A stretch of 64,000 nt of DNA from Isochrysis galbana (taxonomy: Eukaryota > Haptophyta > Isochrysidales > Isochrysidaceae), in NCBI GenBank assembly GCA_018136815.1, contig CM030933.1, forward strand, positions 3,211,144 to 3,275,143, written 5' to 3'. The notes beneath the pieces were generated by a model that made no database searches, was not told the DNA's origin, and saw only the letters and a program-made list of their open reading frames with translations. The stretch's first letter is position 1. Every line of letters begins with the position of its first letter. A program made the position numbers and the translations under genes. Below, in pieces: positions 1 through 10,400 of the stretch.

Positions 1-442
1 GAACCTGGGGCGATGAAGGGTCTGGGAGATGGGCATGAGGAGGTAGGGGAAGCCACAAACAGCTCTTGGTGAGCAGATGGAGCAGCTGAACATGGGCAAG
101 GAGGGGGGCAGGACGAGTGCAGGAGGTGGAGTGGATTCAGGAGGAGCGGCGCGGCAAGGGAAGGGAAGCGAGCTCATGGGAATCCATGAGGGTGGAGACA
201 GAGCCGTGAGTAGCAGTTGATCTAGTGGATGGGCGACCTGACAAGGCTGAGATTATTGGCTGCTGAGGGCGAGGCATGGCCTGGGGCGATGGGGGGATGG
301 AATAGATGAGGGACGGTAGAGGCTGAGAATGCCAAGCGGATGGAGCGGATGAACAGAGGGAAGTAGGGCATGGAATCGCCAACATAGATCTGGGTTGAGG
401 CTTAACCCTGCGCCAATCGTTGTTGGGTCTGCTGCCATACAG
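1..442. other. upstream sequence, no gene supported
   Basis: G/A-rich sequence ahead of the first gene. Short reading frames here show no recognisable domain and overlap one another on opposite strands. An AG at the end of a pyrimidine-containing stretch just before 443 could be a 3' splice site, so a further 5' exon of the next gene may lie here or to the left of the window. Confidence 0.4.
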
Positions 443-3400
443 ATGCGTCTTGAACTACTCGTCAAGCGGAACCGCGAGAGAAAGTCTCCGCTTCCCACAA
501 TGCTCGAGATCGTCGTCGACTGCGCTATCCGACGCCCCCGTCCCCTTGGGTTTGGCGTCCCTCTGCAAGAGAGGCCATCAGGGCTTGCTTCGAGTATGCC
601 CTCCTCAGCCTCGTGCAGTAAATGCCTTGCATCGATCCACGAGTGTAGCGGGGATTCAGAGGGATGGGTCGACAGCTCGGCAGACGATCCCACTATGGGG
701 GCTGCTGCCGCAGGTCCCCCTTTGGCGCAGCCCTGTATATCAGCAGCGGCTCCTCCAGCGGCACCATCCGTCTCTCGCCTTCCGATTCCGACCCGGTGCT
801 CATCGCCGGCTGATGTGGGGCGGTTGGCAACCGCGTGCCTTGCGCTGCCGCAAGGTGGCCCTAGCGCACCACGAAAGTCTCGGGGTCCAGGGGATGGCTT
901 GAGGGGAAAGCAGAGCAATGAGGCCGCGGAAGGCGATCGGAGAAGCTTTAAGGTTACATGTAGCGAACTGCCTTCTAGCACAAGGGCGATAGCAGGGAGG
1001 CGTGCCGCTGGAGAGGCAGTGGGCCAAGGGTCGGCCGTCGGCACATCGGAGCGGCCGCGCCGCGTGGAAATAACTAGCCGGAGCGGAGAGCGCATCGTGA
1101 TCCACGAGGAGGAGCTGTGTGGGCGTCAGGTACGAAGGGCGCGGGCTGTCGCACATGGGCCCTCCTTTCTCCCAACAGCCTTTCTCGAACAAATGGCTTG
1201 CAGCCACCTCTCGCGCTGCCGAACTATCCACACAGGTGGAGCTGTCAGGGCTGCGGGGCTGCACCATCTACTTGTTTGGCTGGTCATCTCAGCTCACGCT
1301 AGATGGCTGTACCGATTGCTCCCTCATATCTGGCCCCACCGACGGCGCCGTTTTTGCAAGGGGCTGCGCTCGTGTGAGACTTTATGTGGCGTGTCGCCAA
1401 TTCCGTGCGAGGGACTGCAATAGCTGCGAGGCCTTCTTGTTCACCTTTGGGCCAGGTGCGATGGGCTAGTGGAGTGCAGCAGCGCCAATCGATGCCGTGG
1501 CTTTCTCATGCCACCTCACGCCCCTTGTCTGGCCCTGTCACTCTTTAGTCATTGAGAAATGTACACGCATGATATTTGGTGAATATCACGTGGCCTACCC
1601 GCACCTAGCAAGGCACTTTGAAGAGGCGCAAATCTCGCCAACGGACGCTAACCGGCATGTGCTCGCACTAGCTGCCTCCGTTGGGTCACACGGCAATCCC
1701 TCTTGCTCCTCTACAGCTGGCTGCCCCGCGTGTCGCTTGTTGGTCGTAACCCTGCGATGGAAGATGCACCCTTCAAGTCCTTGTGCACTCCTTGCTCCCT
1801 GAGCCAATGGGGCCGCAGCGCGCTCAAAGTGGGCCACGGGACCTTGCCCATCGCAGGTGGTACTCCGTATTCGACTACTCCGTTGCTGACCCACCGAATT
1901 TTAGTCTCTTAAACGCGTCGCCACGAGTACAAGTCGATGAATCCATCTCGGGGTCCTCCGAGCCCTGCGAGTGCCCCGTAGCGCCACCGCCGGCCTCTAC
2001 GGACAGCGCGTCCAAGGCATCGGTGTCTATCGGGGAGAACGGGGCGAGGGCAGCTCTTGAAGCCAAAGATTTCGCGCGTACAGAGGCTTCAATCGTCAAA
2101 CCAGGGGCTTGGGGAGAGGTAGCGGGGGGCCAAGAGAGCGATGCCGTGATTGAGGGAGATTTAGTCGAAGAAGAAATCGAAGCCTTCACGACGGATGGCT
2201 CTTCTGAGGAGGATACCCCAGCATCGACCGTGCCGTCCATGTCTCAATCCTCCGCTACTTTGCTAGCGCTGTCGTCCAAGTCGGCAGCCTCACGCTCCGG
2301 AGTGACCCAGCATGGCCGCCCTCCACGTCCAGCTTCAGCGAAGGTGTGTGGACAAGCACAGTCATGCGCTCGCAGCGCGCTACGTGTGGAAGCCTCTCCC
2401 AGCTGCCAAACCACGGTTTGGGATGGCCCATAGCTCCTATTGCCTCTTTGCCGCAAGTGCCAGCAGCAGGATTTACTACGTTCGCCTGGCATAGCATGTA
2501 CTGACGCCCCGCCTATCTCAACTGGGCTGATGCAGGGCAAGACCATTTCGGACAAGATACTCCGTGAGCTAGCCAGTGCAGAGATGGTGTGTGACGGCAC
2601 GCTCACTCTAGATAGGCCCATACGTGGCCATTCGGCTGATTCTTACCGTTCGTCTAGCGCCGCATCCATCCCTAGCCCCTCAGCGTCTCCGTCCACCGCC
2701 ACTGGCGAGCCGCTCACTCCATCCGCCCTTGGTGAGCTCCACGCGCTATTGATGGGAACTTCAACTTCCGAATGGTCACCGGCGTGGCGCTATCAGGCCC
2801 TTGAATTCACTCAGGAACGTTCAACACCCTACGGCCTCATCCAACATCACGGTGGCTCTTGCGGGGTCATGGCCGCCGTGCAGGCTTTCCTTGTTCGCCG
2901 AATGCTGTACCCATTAGATGGTCGTGCTGCGGTGCCGATCGGCCAGCTACGAGCTGGACCCGCAAGGAGTGAGGACAACGAGACGGCTGCGGAAGCGGCT
3001 GCATTAGCCGCCGTGATTGAGGCGAGGAACACCTCGCTCATCGACGCACTATGCGACCTCTTGATGCCTACTCAGATCGGTATCGGGGACGGCCGCAGCG
3101 GGAATACTATTGGTAGCTCTATCAAGATCGTCTTGTGCACGAAGGATTCTCTTCCCACGTTGCGAGGCCTTCCCGCCGCACTCGTGTGCCACACTTTGCC
3201 CGCAGTTCGGCCTGCACTTAAAGCGTTTCTTTCCTCCCGTCTCGCTGCATTCACGAGGCCAGGGGGCTCAGGCGTGGCACTCTTCGTTTACTCGCTCCTT
3301 CTCACACGTGGGCTCGATGCCATACGCTCAGAAATGGACTGTTCATCTTCACCGCTTATTGACCGCAGAGGCTACTGCTCTCAAGAGCTGGTGAATTCAC

Positions 3401-3867
3401 TCTGCATTGGCCGGGCCGTTTCGAACGTCTTCGACGGTGAACGCACCTTACGAGGAGACGATGATACCACCGACGCGTTAACTATTCGTGGGCTCAACGG
3501 CCGCGCACCCGTCGGGCTTCTTTGCTTGGCGGAAAGCATTGGGCATTACGAGGTCGGCGATTACTACAAGCACCCATGGTCTCCGATTTGGCTGTGCTAC
3601 ATGGAGTCACACTACACCGTTGTGTTTTCTCCAACTCCCGTGGCGTCAGGCGACGAGCTCGTGCCGACTGGCTCCGCAGCGCCTGCTCTACAACTGGTCT
3701 ATTACGATCAGTTGGGGCATCAGGATGAGCACATCTTGTTGAAGCTTCACTTCAATGACCACGTAGCAGTTGACGATAACGATCTCGTCCCACCCCTCGT
3801 TGCGACCTTACGCACGCGTTGGCCAACCGCGAGGGTCCACTGGGGCAACACCGACCCGCTCTTGTGA
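443..3867 (+). CDS. RP2/TBCC-type C-CAP domain fused to MINDY-3/4-type deubiquitinase (5 exons)
   Basis: Inferred exons: 443-1129, 1179-1455, 1549-1654, 1857-2343 and about 2467-3867, with phases matching at each junction (about 985 aa). Exons 2-4 encode a C-CAP beta-helix like RP2 and tubulin cofactor C: 'GCTIYLFG', 'GPTDGAVFARGC', 'ACRQFRARDC', then 'YPHLARHFEEA' and 'WYSVFDYS'. The QFRxRDC stretch contains the arginine used as a GAP finger on ARL/tubulin in this family. Exon 4 continues into an acidic, Ser-rich linker. Exon 5 carries the MINDY-3/4 (FAM188) peptidase: 'PYGLIQHHGGSCGVMAA' with the likely catalytic Cys codon at 2860, 'EVGDYYKHPWSPIWL', and 'MESHYTVVFS' with the likely catalytic His, ending 'RTRWPTARVHW'. 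MINDY enzymes trim Lys48-linked ubiquitin. Exons 4 and 5 are in the same frame and a phase-0 intron (AAG|GTGTGT, 2344-2466) removes the only stop between them. Alternative: two adjacent genes. The start at 443 is the first ATG in the frame and is uncertain. Confidence 0.75.
1655..1856 (+). other. probable GC-AG intron
   Basis: Joining ...AAC CG to G TGG TAC gives the conserved N-R-W-Y of the C-CAP C-terminus. This requires the non-canonical donor GCATGT and the acceptor ATCGCAG. No GT donor nearby gives the same phase and the family-expected residues. The other introns of this gene (1130-1178, 1456-1548, 2344-2466) are GT-AG and 49 to 123 nt long. Confidence 0.6.
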
Positions 3868-4184
3868 AGTCGAAGACGAGTCCAAACGACTCCAAGGACT
3901 CGTGTGTCCAAGACCGCATAGAGCACCAATCTGGCCTGGCTTATATCTCTGGCTTGCTGCGTTCTCGCTTGCCGCGTGCTTGCGATGGTCGGTCTTTGTA
4001 ACGAAGCTCGTTAGTGTGAGCCATGTGTGACTCAATCAATCGTCGTAACCAAGGCCAAGGCGCACACCCCTCCTCGTTATCAAGTGGGCAAACACTACTT
4101 TAAACACTTTGGGGGGGGGGGGGGCACACTAAAAAAACCATCTGAAGATTCTGGGCTACTCACCTACTATAATAATCTAACTGA
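3868..4184 (+). other. 3' flank of the fusion gene
   Basis: Non-coding sequence after the stop at 3867. It includes a run of about 14 G near 4111-4124 and ends in the first copy of a 19-bp direct repeat (4166-4184) that flanks the next insertion. No clear polyadenylation signal was identified. Confidence 0.4.
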
Positions 4185-4902
4185 CAACTAAGTTTATACT
4201 TAGTTCGCCCATGGGGGGGCACGAGCCCCCCTCTCTCTCCACTCCTCCCCTGCCATGGGGGATGGGGGAGGAACCACCCGCTCTCCTGGCAGGCCCGCTC
4301 TCCTGGCACGCCTGATGGCCTGCAAGGAGCACACTGCCCTGCTGACCCATCCCTCTCTCCACAGGCACGCCTGATTCGCCCGCCCTGGCCTGTCGTGGCC
4401 CGCCCATCCGCCTCTGACCAGCCCCTCCTCCCCCTGGGCCCCCCTGATCAGGACCCCCCAGCCAGCTCCAGTCGACTTGCAGGGGCGCGGAGCGCCAGTG
4501 AGGGAGAGGCAGGAGGGGCCAGGGCCAAGCCCCCGCCTCACGAGCCCCATCCAGAATTAGAGCGACGAGACGAGAGAAACCAAAGATAACCGAGAAACCA
4601 AACGTTGAAAGCGACGCTTAAAATGAAAGACGAGAGCACCCGTGGGCCCTTTGAGCACAAATTCGGAAGCTTGACGCGGCAACCTATTTGTACGCATCGT
4701 CCCACCCATTTCTCCCTTTTACAGGAGTTCTGCTCGGGTGTTGCGGTGGGTGCAACCGCAGACGACACGCGTCTCCCGGTACCACTCGGACACCTGGCTC
4801 GTCAGGCATGGCGGATTCCGGGACTGGAAAGTTGTGTCCAATTAGCTAGTGGGGTTGGCTAGGATATAACATTAATATTTTAAAATTAAACTTAAATTTA
4901 AA
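4185..4902 (+). mobile_element. retroposon-like insertion with 19-bp target duplication
   Basis: A 718-bp block bounded by perfect 19-bp direct repeats (4166-4184 and 4903-4921, beginning ACTATAATAATC). It starts CAACTAAGTTTATAC and ends in an A/T-rich tail (4861-4902, TTTTAAAATTAAAC...). A long target duplication plus an A-rich 3' tail is the pattern left by LINE-machinery retroposition, so a SINE-like or processed-transcript origin is inferred. Its 5' part (4185-4560) is a dispersed repeat also found at 17604, 24545 and 25800. Its 3' part (about 4690-4790) matches the non-coding region of the Ty3-type element at 32196-32290, including CCCTTTTACAGGAG, so the unit is chimeric. No coding frame is supported. 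Confidence 0.6.
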
Positions 4903-4921
4903 ACTATAATAATCTAACTGA

Positions 4922-5140
4922 GCATTAGTACCACTACTCTCACTAGCCCGGTACTAACACGACAGCCCTCAGCGCACCTGCCGGTACACCTTGGCGCGTG
5001 TTGTTGCCACAGATACATGCACCTATGCACCCCTCCACCTCTCCCCCCTCGCAAGCCCCCGGCTCCCATTCTAACTCCCACAAACACTGGCGGCCCCTAG
5101 GTGGTTCCACACGGCCGTCAAGGGAGCCGTAGACAAAATA
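4922..5140. other. possible 5' remains of the LINE
   Basis: No long open frame. The stretch lies directly before LINE-like coding sequence and may be degraded LINE, but I see no motif in it. Confidence 0.25.
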
Positions 5141-5870
5141 ATGTGGACTAACGCGCGCACCGGGAGCAGGTTACAATGGATAAAACACCCCGAAATCCCA
5201 CTAAAAAACGCATCCGAGGAAGGGCCTCACCTAGGGGTGGGCCTCCTAGATTGGGACAACCATGTCAAGGCATTACAATTACAAGCAAAATGGGTATTAA
5301 ACTACCTAGACGCACGTCAAGCGGAATGGAAACAAGTGCTCGACGCTTGGTCCTGTCGATCAAACCTAGGACGAGCAGCTGTCCTATCGACGATCCCAAA
5401 GAGCAAACTGACCGACGGCATAATAGGCTCAAGCAAACTTCCGGAGTTCTGGAAACAGGCGCTGAACAATGAACAACATCCGCAAACTAGAACTCACACC
5501 CCTAAAAACGAGTAGGGAAGGACTACTCTCACAACCCATGTGGGGCAGTCCGACCCATCCGGGTCCCAAACTTAATCCCACGTGGGCGAAACTATGGAAC
5601 AAGCTCGAATGTAATGCAATACATAATGTGTTTAGAGACTTCGGGGCGACTACGCCTTACAACAAGGAGGAATGCACACAATATCTTAGAAACAACGACA
5701 CGTATATACAATTTAAGGGAGAACATATCCCAAGGGACAAATTTCTAGAGACATGGGACACGCTGGTAGGCCACGCCACGTCGACAATGTCGACACTAGA
5801 GAACACGGCGGCGAGGGGAGACGCGCCCCCAAGACGCGAGACCACCGAACAAAACGGCCCGGTGGACCCC
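5141..5870 (+). mobile_element. LINE fragment, reverse transcriptase C-terminal region
   Basis: 5141-5515 encodes a segment with the post-RT thumb layout of non-LTR retrotransposons: 'HLGVGLLDWDNH', a run of K/W residues, then 'SNLGRAAVLSTIPKSKL'. The following frame (5469 onward) encodes 'LLSQPMWGSPTHPGP' and 'WAKLWNKLECNAI', which resembles the region after the GR motif in LINE ORF2. The two parts lie in different frames with about 45 bases of overlap, so there is at least one frameshift. No endonuclease or RT catalytic motif is present, so the copy is 5'-truncated and dead. The clade cannot be assigned by eye. Confidence 0.5.
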
Positions 5871-7094
5871 CCTCTGCAGGCCCCCCCCCTGCAGCTTCCC
5901 CCCCCCCCCCGCAGCTTCCCCCCCCTCCGCAGTTTCCCCCTAGCGCTGTCCCGCAGCGCGTCCTTCAGCGTCCTTCGGCGCTACTGATCATACGAGTCGA
6001 CTCGTCTCATTCGCTTTCCACTTTCCACCATACCTTCTCATCCCCCAACCCCAATGGGGGGGGGACTGTGGGGAGAAATTGAGGTGGCTTGGGCCATGCA
6101 CCTTCTCCATTTTGGAAAATTTAACCTTCCAGCTCGTCGCCGCCGTCGCCTCGTTTGCCCTCCATCCAGCCACACCGAGCACTCGTTAAAATTACCGAGG
6201 TACCCGGGGCACTTCCCCTAGTACCTGCCCACAAGCGGGCCACTAGCAACGGCCGATTGAGTAAACTCAAGATCGACTTCCATACTCCATACAGTCTGCC
6301 AGTTCCTGATCGACTACATGTAAACGTCGCACCTCTTGCTCCGTTTACCGTTTAGGAGGGGGTGTAACGGATGCCCTGCCCCTTAGTCCTCTCCCGTATT
6401 TACTTTCTAAGTCTTGTGGGATCTCCCTCTCTTCTCTCTCCCTTCACGTGAGGAGAGGCGACGGGCCTCCTCTCTTCTTTTCTCTTTCCTCTCCTGCTCA
6501 CCCCCCTTCTGCGCGTATCCCGTTTGCGTTTACCGTGAGTGTGCGTTTGATAGTGGTGTGAGAGAATTGTAAGAGGATTTTTATCCGGTTCTGTTCTGGA
6601 CAGAGCGCGAGCGATGGCGTCGCCCTCTCTCTCTCTCGGCCGCCCTGGTCACCATGATGGTGCCAGGGCGATAAGGAGTATGATGCCCGTTCGTTGTAGT
6701 TATATAACCTCAGTAGGCTAAGTTATTAAGCATAAGGGGACGAGCCGCAAGGCAGGAGGCAGGAGGAGGGAGCGAAGAAGGGAGCGGGCGTGGCCATCTA
6801 TTTCAGGGCCGCGTGCTCGCGTGTTTTTGCTCTTTGCAACTACAACTAGAGATAAACTTCTTGTTCAGGCTCACCACGCCAATTTTGGTATCAAATTAGA
6901 TTTGCGACCAATCATCATGAGCCCGTTTGGGTTTGGCCCAGCAAGACGCATGGAAGGCACACAAACAAAGACAAAGAGGTCGCAGCCTCAAGTTGCCCCT
7001 TTTTTTCGGCTGTCCCCTGATGAGCAGGGCGTAGCTTTCCCTAACACCGACTAGCGGGCAATCCCGGGTCAAAGTGGCTACGCTTTATTCCGGG
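5871..7094. other. repeat-derived non-coding stretch
   Basis: C-rich runs (5876-5940) end the LINE relic. After 6352 there is a pyrimidine-rich stretch with CTCTCT runs (6418-6500, 6628-6640) and an imperfect hairpin around 6643-6668 (CCCTGGTCACCAT/GATGGTGCCAGGG). The layout resembles a transposon terminal region but no matching partner was found in the window. Small frames at 6155 and 6821 have no recognisable features. Confidence 0.3.
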
Positions 7095-7200
7095 CCAAGC
7101 CTCGCCTCCAATGGTAAGCATGTATCTTGACCTTGGTAGTCCGGGTGTGAACAGCATCTATCGTGACCTTCGTAGTCCGGGTGTGCCGATGTAGGACGCC
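7095..7200 (+). repeat. short tandem duplication
   Basis: Two near copies of a unit of about 38 bp built around TCGTGACCTTCGTAGTCCGG (7118-7150 and 7157-7190). Confidence 0.6.
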
Positions 7201-7207
7201 TCATCTT

Positions 7208-7452
7208 GCAATGAGCATTTGGCCAAGGAATGCACGCCTCCGTACCGAGAGCAGTGCGGACTCCACTACACCTAGTTGGCTCGAATGATTCGGTCTCGCG
7301 TCGATCTCTCCTTCACCGCGGCCGCGCAAAAATCGTTTGGCCAACAAATGCACGGCCTCCACTGAGGGCGGTGCGGACTCCACTACATATAGTTATCCCG
7401 AATGATTCGGTCCCGTGTCGATCTCTCCTTCACTACCGCGGCCGCGACGGCA
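7208..7452 (+). repeat. tandem duplication, unit about 122 bp
   Basis: Two imperfect copies (about 7208-7330 and 7331-7452) share GCGGACTCCACTACA, GAATGATTCGGTC and TCGATCTCTCCTTCAC, each ending in a CCGCGGCCGCG block. The second copy runs over the stop of the minus-strand E3 gene, so the last codons or the 3' UTR of that gene are made of this repeat. Confidence 0.7.
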
Positions 7453-10400
7453 TGTCCCGACCACATCTTTCGTAGCCGCGCTAGGCGCACCGGATCAAGT
7501 TTCAGCGGCCGCCCGCGCTCCAGCCCCGAGTCCTCTTCTCCAAAGTCGTCCACGTATGGGGAGCTCCAGTAGGCAGCGTGGCTGCCGCGCAAGATGACCG
7601 TCTGGCACTTGTGGAGTAGCAAGAAGACTCCCGAACCTTCTGAGCACTCTGCTGCGGCATGGCGCGTCAAAGCCCCCACCCCATCGCGCTTGCAGCATTC
7701 GCTACCCGCACAGAGCAATGCACCACAGATGAGGCAGAGGGCAGGTTCGGCAGGCGGCTGACCAGTCGTAGGACAGCGATGCTTCCGAAACGATGGCGAG
7801 GAATAGAGATCTGTGTAGCGAACGGGCAGGGAACACAAAGGCGCAGAACCTTTGGTAGAAAGTAGTTTCAATGAAGCAGGCGCCGGCAATCCGAGGATGG
7901 TGCCGGGGCCAGCGAGCGGGCGGGTGACATGTTTGCCGCTGCTCCGAGTCGGAATCCAAGCTAGCACGAAAGGCTTGAGTTCAGCTTGTGCGCTTTGGAC
8001 CCACAGTCGCATCGTTGATATGAGGCGAGGGCATCCCAAAACGTCGTGGACAGTTGGTGCACCAGCGGCGATGAGCAGTGTGTTGAGCATTCCGTCACCA
8101 CGGTAACATGATTGCGGCACTGCCACGTTGGCGTCCTCTGGACGCGGGCAAATGGCACCAAGTAGCGAGCGTGCACTCCGAAAGAAGGAGCATAATTCGG
8201 CTTGCAACAATTGCACTAGCGCTGTTCCAGAGGGCGAGCTGGCGTCCGAATGGATGCCCAAAGCAGAACGGAGGCGTCGCAATGACGTGATGTCGTCATC
8301 TGAGGGTACTGGAGACCGAACAGCGCTCTCGGTCCCGCTCGGGATGGATGCAACAGTCGGATAGTCGCGGATCAGCACGCAGTCGATTGGTTCGTCAAAG
8401 CTTGCGCGTGTCCACCCTTCCTTGTAGCGAAATTTTGGTCGAGCGTGGCGAAGAGAATCATCAGGGAATAGTGCATCTTGAGCGTCCATTGATGCCAAAC
8501 ACACGTGCATCCATCCCGGTGGAGATTTGGGTTGTGAATCTGGCTTAGCTCGAATCGAACTACCGGGTTTTAGCCAGCAAAGAATGGGCGAATCGCGTGT
8601 GGGAGAACTAAAGACGGGCCAGCCGCTCCCAATCGCAGAGAGAGTTTGGGAGGTGGCAGGAGCAGATAGGACAGTCCACACATTCAAGCGGTAGGACTCG
8701 GACGGGGCCTCGTCTCCGCTGCACACGAGTGCCGAGGAGAGCATAAGCACTCGCGCAAGCGTGGAAAGAGCAAGAGCACGGATGATTTTCGTGCTAACAT
8801 CTGCGTCGGCTGAATGTAGCAGCATAGCCGTGAGTAATAGATGCGGAGGCCAAAGCAACATGGGCAGGCTGAAAGGTACGCCGCATGAGATTCCGCTTTT
8901 CGGGAGCTCGTTGCTTGACTTGTAACACGGGAGGTGAGAAGCCGAACTAGAATCTCGCCTGTCCTCGCAAGGCTCCACGTGCAAAAGAATCAGGTGACCC
9001 TGTTTTGCCAGCCAATCATGCATCAAAAGTGAGCTTCCAGGACGAACTTTCCCCGCATCGACAAGCCAGCTCAGAGAAGGCGACAATTGTGCCTCCACGG
9101 TGCTGACGCCGTCGCTCAGGGTCAATTCGTAGCGATGAAGCGGAGCCGAGGCCACGCTCGATGCAAACTGAAGCGGCGATGATGCCCCTGCTGCAACGGG
9201 TGCCAACGGTGGCGTAGTGGCGGTGTCGAAGTTGTCGGCCATGCGGAGCCCGTCAGGATCGCCGCTTTGCGACGGAACCATTGCCATTGGCGAGGCAAAG
9301 GCTGTGAACATCGCAATCGGTTCGCGCCTGATGGCCGTGACGCTCACGCACGGCGAATTGCTCCTAGGCCTGGGCCCGGCATCACTGCCGGCGATTATCG
9401 TAGAGAGACAACCAGCATCCTTCTTGCCACTTTGAGTAGCATCACTGGTGGCACTAGAGGCGACAGGCGCCTGTGCCAGTACCGACGAACTAGGTGGTGG
9501 ATCGCAAGTGCCCCGTGTCAACAAGAGCGACAAGTCAGCTGATATAGCGGTAGTGACGTCTTCCGGGCGCGGAAACAGGAACGGGGAGAGACGCGCAGCG
9601 CGTATCAAAGGACGCATGGCGGCCGAACGTGGGGTGCCTTCAATTGCAGCGTTCAAAGCTCCCGGGCTCTGGACTGACGTGCCACTCTCTGTGTTTGCTT
9701 CGACCTCAGTCTCGGTTTCCGTCTCCACGCGCATTGTGTAGCTGATGGTGCGCCAAAGACATTCTAGTAAGGCGCGACATCCAATTGCCGATGACACGTC
9801 AAAGTGATCAGTCGTGCCGACGTTGGACACAAGTGCGGAGGCTTCCTGAGCAAGAAGCTCAGCAGCGATCTCAGCGGAGATTTGTGCACCTTCGTCGCCC
9901 TCACTCCAGGCGCTACCATTTGTTGGCGTTGCACACATCAGTCGGGCGCCTGGACCAAGTAGCCCCCCCGTTGCCTCCTCTACGTGTAGCGGTTGGTCAG
10001 GGGCCGGTGGTGGAGCGCTCAGTCTGAACAAATTACGCAAAGCGTGGCTCAGCCAGCGCCGATGGGAGGGAGTCAGCGGTGGTTGACCACCCCAAGCTGA
10101 AGCTGTAGCTGCACCCCAGCCGAGGCAAGGGGATTCCTCGCATGCGCCGTTGAGAGATGCAGTAAGAGACTCCAGCCATGCAACACATGTATCTGCTGCC
10201 GTAGCTTCTGCGGAAGAGCGCGGCAGGGCCTTGGTATGCAGGACAGCGGTTGGAACCCGCTTCCAAGGAATGGTGGCAGCTGGAGCTTTGGTGCCCTCGG
10301 TAACGACAGTCGTCGGGATCAGCTCGACAAGCCACCGCAAAGTCGGCGCGTCAATGCCATTCGACGTGCACCAGGGCGGGAGTGACGCGGATATGTCGTT

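Noticed and set aside
253-1095. 280-aa minus-strand frame
   Set aside because: Overlaps the first exon of the fusion gene and shows no domain; the plus strand is supported by splice phase and C-CAP homology downstream.
6352-6760. Possible LTR-like end (GGGGGTGTAACGG)
   Set aside because: No second copy, primer-binding site or coding part was found nearby, so it is not reported as an element.
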